Below are positions 60,669 through 64,000 of a stretch of DNA of 64,000 bases, piece by piece. The notes under the pieces were generated by a model that searched no databases, was not told the origin of the DNA, and saw only the letters and a program-made list of their open reading frames with translations. The position numbers and the translations under genes were made by a program. Numbering within the stretch: position 1 is the first letter of the stretch; every line of letters begins with the position of its first letter. The stretch comes from Corynespora cassiicola. Taxonomy: Eukaryota; Ascomycota; Dothideomycetes; Pleosporales; Corynesporascaceae. The stretch lies in the NCBI GenBank assembly GCA_022059125.1, contig JAEUWY010000002.1, positions 4,898,001 through 4,962,000 on the forward strand, written 5' to 3'.

Positions 60669-62556
60669 ATGGAAGCCACCAAAGAGGCACAAAAAGGCTT
60701 GCGAGAGTCTTATGATCTCGAAAAGCGTCAGTATAGCATACTGCTTTCAGAAACTGGTTCATGGGCTGACAAATGGCCATGCAGAGATTACCACTCACGA
60801 AGGCCAGATTCAGGATCTCTCCCACAATCTCGCAGGCCTCACTGTTCAGAATGAGGAAGCTCGTAACATGTCGGGCCTCGAGACCATCTCTGCCGGATGG
60901 ATCATATGCAACAGTTGGGCGGGTATAGCAGCTACATTTGCGCTCGCCATCGCACAGGGCGGACCTGCCACTTTGATATACGGTCCCATCATTATATTCA
61001 TACTTGTTGGCGCATGCGCTACAACACTGGCGGAACTGGCATCCGTCTACCCGACTGCGGGTGGGCAGTATCATTGGACTAGTATACTAGCGCCTAAAAG
61101 TTGCAGTCGCGCTTTGGTCAGGATATCAACCCCCCCAACTTTTTTTCAAGTCCAGCTACTGACATCACCTAGAGCTATTTCTGTGGCGCAACAAATGTTT
61201 TCTCCTGGATTTCCATCTGCGCAGGCATCGCCATCATTATCCCCCAACAGATACTAGGAATGGCAGTGTTTTGGAACCCAAACTATGTACCTGAAGCTTG
61301 GCATACGTTCCTGTTATACCAAGCTGCCAACCTGCTTGTCCTGATATACAACATATATCTGCTTCGACGAACCATGTGGATTCACGACTTGGCCTGTAAG
61401 TAGGCATCCAACAACTCCATTTCTAGATGCTAACCCATTTGCATAGTCATCCTCTCAATAGGAAGTTTCTTTGTTATTGTCATAACATGCCTTGCCCGTG
61501 CAAGCCCCAATTTTCAGTCTGCAGAAGCCGTATGGGATACATTTCTCAATGAGAGTGGTTGGACGGACGGTGTTGCCTTTTTGACCGGCTTGGTATCTCC
61601 AAATTACATGTATGCCCATGCCTTTGCATCCTAAATGCAGTACTTACAGATGTTTAGGTATGCAGGCATAGACGGTGCCATCCATCTTGCCGAAGAATGC
61701 AAGAATGCGGCAGTAGTCGTACCCCGCGCACTGATGAGTACTGTCACGATCGGGTTTGTGACGTCATTCATCTTCACCATTGTCATGGTGTATTGTACCG
61801 GCGATTTCAATGCGGTAGTAGGAACAGCAACAGGGTAGGTTGCAAATCCTTGGGTAAAATGCATGCTGACCATCTCTTGATAGGGTGCCTGTGTACGAGA
61901 TGTGGCGCCAAGCAACACGATCAGGAACTGCAGCGACCGTGTTTATTGTCCTCCTTCTCTTTGCAGCTTTCTTCGCCTTGAACGCTACACACCAGACAGC
62001 ATCCCGTTTGACTTGGTCATTCGCTCGTGATGATGCTATAGTCGGGAGCCGCTGGCTGAACAAGGTCGATCCCAAGCAACAAGTACCCATCGCCGCCCTG
62101 GCCTTCAACTTTGCTGTCATGTTCATCATCGGCTGCATTTATCTTGGATCGACATCTGCTTTCAATGCATTCATTGGCACTGGTCTGATCTTGCAACATG
62201 TCACATACGCATTCCCGGCTTTGCTGTTGATGGTGCGAAGACGTTCTTCCACCTGGCTGCCAAGCACCCGCGGGTTCCGGCTGCCCTCGCCTCTCGGCTG
62301 GGCGGCAAACATGTTGACCGTAGGCTTCGCGGTTTTGGTAGTAGTTTTCTATGACTTTCCTACAGTGGTACCCGTTACGGGGAGCAGTATGAGTGAGTTA
62401 CCCAACCCATGCGGACTCGCGTCGTGAGCTGATTACGTTTGCCCAGACTATGCGTGCGCAGTGATTGGTGTAATGGCTGTGTTCGCGACTTTGAACTGGT
62501 TGTTTTATGCCCAAAGGCACTTTCATGGGCCACGATTGGCAGATGTTGATGAGTGA
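60669..62556 (+). CDS. APC-superfamily amino acid/amine permease
   Basis: Seven exons, 60669-60726, 60785-61116, 61173-61395, 61447-61609, 61658-61834, 61884-62392 and 62447-62556, close in frame to 523 residues. It has about twelve membrane segments. Diagnostic features are GLETISAGWIICNSWAG in TM1, LAELASVYPTAGGQYHW, the mid-protein PNYMYAGIDGAIHLAEEC loop, FARDDAIVGSRWLNKVDP and a short C-terminal tail. These fit the fungal GABA/choline/amino-acid permease group (UGA4/HNM1-like) of the plasma membrane. It likely takes up an amine or amino acid and may feed the divergent monoamine oxidase; the actual substrate cannot be read. All introns are 48-58 nt with recognisable CTGAC or CTAAA branch sites. 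Confidence 0.9.
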
Positions 62557-62658
62557 TCCCCCAGATGGAAGAATCCTCAAATGGACTTGGAATTATGGGT
62601 AGAACAGTGGCGGCGTAGAGATGACTATGATCCCATGTTCGACAACATAGTTCCAATC

Positions 62659-64000
62659 TCACATTACTAGCACATTGGCCAGCTCTGGAAGACATTGAGT
62701 CCACCTCTTGTGACTGCTCTCCGCCCATATTCTCCGAAGGCTTTCTACAGCGATTGGTATGTTTCGAAATTTGGTGCGGGCGTAGATGGCGTTCATATAA
62801 TCGGCAAAGAATGCTCTCTGTAGGGGATCTGTCGCCTCGGCACCGGCAATAAAGCAGGCCCACACCAAGGCGTGAGCTCCATTGGTCGTTGGAGGAATTT
62901 GCGATACACAGCTCATGATCTGGAGAACCAGGTGACTTGGATCTAAAAACGGCAAGTGGTCATCGGGAGCCTTCGCGCGCCGGACATAGATCTGGCAAGC
63001 GGATATGAAGCATTGCCCGATCATACTCACAACACATCGGTCCTCGGTATCGACGTGGGAGTACTCACGAGAAAGCCACTCGGTCCATCTGTCGAGTTTT
63101 TTCTGGATGACGGAAATTCCACCGTCTTCTCCTAGCAAAGGAAAGCCAAGTAGCTCAAACCTGTCGTCTTTGTCAGTGGAACATATCTCAATCGTCTTGA
63201 GCTTGTCCTTACATGTTTGCTTGCGCTTGTAAAAAGTTTGCAACATCGGAGTTTGCGTCATTCGGCTTACTGTTCTTTGACAGGCAGACCAACATGTTGA
63301 CCAAGAAACCATAGTCTGCACTGCCCGTCACAGTTTCTCCGACAAGTAATACAACCAAGGTAGCCCAGGTAAACTGATTGAAAACTTTATCAGCTGAACT
63401 TGACAACGAGTCCTTTCGTAAACGTGAGATTACAGCTGTGCGCCCTGCTTCAGCTGCACTTTTTAGCTCAGGTCTTTCGCGACTGAGATGCTGTGCTGCT
63501 ACTACCCCTACTGCACGCCGAAGTACTTCGTCTTCGAAAGCCATTGGTAGTATGTAATCTCGGCTGTGTAATGCACTTAATATTCACTCCTTCGAGTCGA
63601 AGTCAAACAGGTATCCACTTACTAGCCATTCGGCACACTGTCGAGGACCACCATTGCAGGTGCTACTTTGTCTGAGACTGGGAAACTGTCAATACACTTG
63701 CGAATATCATATACCCAAGTACTCACAATAGGAAAAGAGCATGCGTGCCTCGGAGCTTAGCGGTGCGATCCAGGGTAATATGCTTTGGAAAGTTGAATGA
63801 AAGGCGAAGGTGAGATCATTGGAGCGTGGTATCTCCTCTACATCATCTTCTCGGAAGGGAGCCTCTATCGGATTCCACGCGGCCTGAAATGGTACCTCTT
63901 CTGCGACCGCTCGCATTGGTGGCACCGAGTCATCAAATACGACATCAAATTCCTTCGCGTGTGAGTTTTTCAACTTGGATTTTTGACCCGATCCTCCACG
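62659..64000 (-). CDS. Fungal-specific transcription factor, C-terminal part (cut by window end)
   Basis: Exons 62659-63160, 63213-63563, 63623-63671 and 63727 to beyond 64000 join in frame, with introns of 52, 59 and 55 nt. The protein shows the middle-homology region of fungal_trans_2 regulators: MLFSYYKVAPAMVVLDSVPN, GYRDYILPMAFEDEVLRRAV, VAAQHLSRE, and near the end GAHALVWACFIAGAEATDPLQRAFF. Members usually have an N-terminal Zn2Cys6 cluster; this would lie past base 64000, as the visible start is only a basic GGSGQKSK linker. It is the third gene after the oxidase and permease, 102 bp from the permease 3' end, and could be their pathway regulator. That is inference from order. Confidence 0.85.

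Overview
The window is nuclear DNA of a filamentous ascomycete (Pezizomycotina). The right half shows this directly: short GT-AG introns of 45-60 nt with CTGAC/CTAAC branch sites, DUF1682, IphP-type phosphatase, GH18 chitinase and fungal MFS families, and a TACCTAGG intergenic repeat. The left half shows the marks of repeat-induced point mutation (RIP): transposons turned almost wholly to A/T, with in-frame stops that derive from CAA and TGG codons. I cannot name the species.

Bases 1 to about 31,985 are one AT-rich block made of nested, RIP-degraded transposons with no host gene that I can support. Two nests can be read from ends and target-site duplications. In nest A a Tc1-like element (2883-21864) was split by a Fot1/pogo-type element (4186-21721). 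That one was split by two Ty3/gypsy elements, gypsy-1 (4946-12770, TSD TACTA) and gypsy-3 (13645-21498, TSD TTTAT). Gypsy-1 in turn carries a 1,071-bp foldback element (5518-6588) with identical 375-bp arms. In nest B gypsy-2 (22282-31308, TSD GTATT) is the same family as gypsy-1 in the opposite orientation, and it is split by a better preserved Tc1 element (25152-27285) with TIRs of about 230 bp and an intron-bearing transposase relic. The edge of the block lies inside a truncated LTR (31836-32069) whose last 85 bp are still GC-rich.

Bases 32,070-64,000 are ordinary gene-dense euchromatin. In order they hold: a 5'-truncated unknown gene next to the LTR, a DUF7053-like protein, an IphP-type phosphatase, an unknown Cys-rich protein behind a repetitive leader, a sugar transporter (with one anomalous splice acceptor), an MFS transporter, a broken membrane-protein locus, an amidohydrolase, a mitochondrial PPR-like protein diverging from a four-exon COX7-type gene, a CCDC47/DUF1682 ER protein, a chitinase with a Pro/Glu repeat tail, and a trio of monoamine oxidase, amino acid/amine permease and Zn2Cys6-type regulator (cut by the window end).

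Functional groupings are inferences from order. The oxidase, permease and regulator look like an amine-utilisation cluster. The PPR-like and COX7 genes share a 263-bp divergent promoter and both products should be mitochondrial. Exon coordinates in the entries were deduced by hand from splice sites and reading frame. They close exactly in frame for every multi-exon gene, but no transcript data were available.
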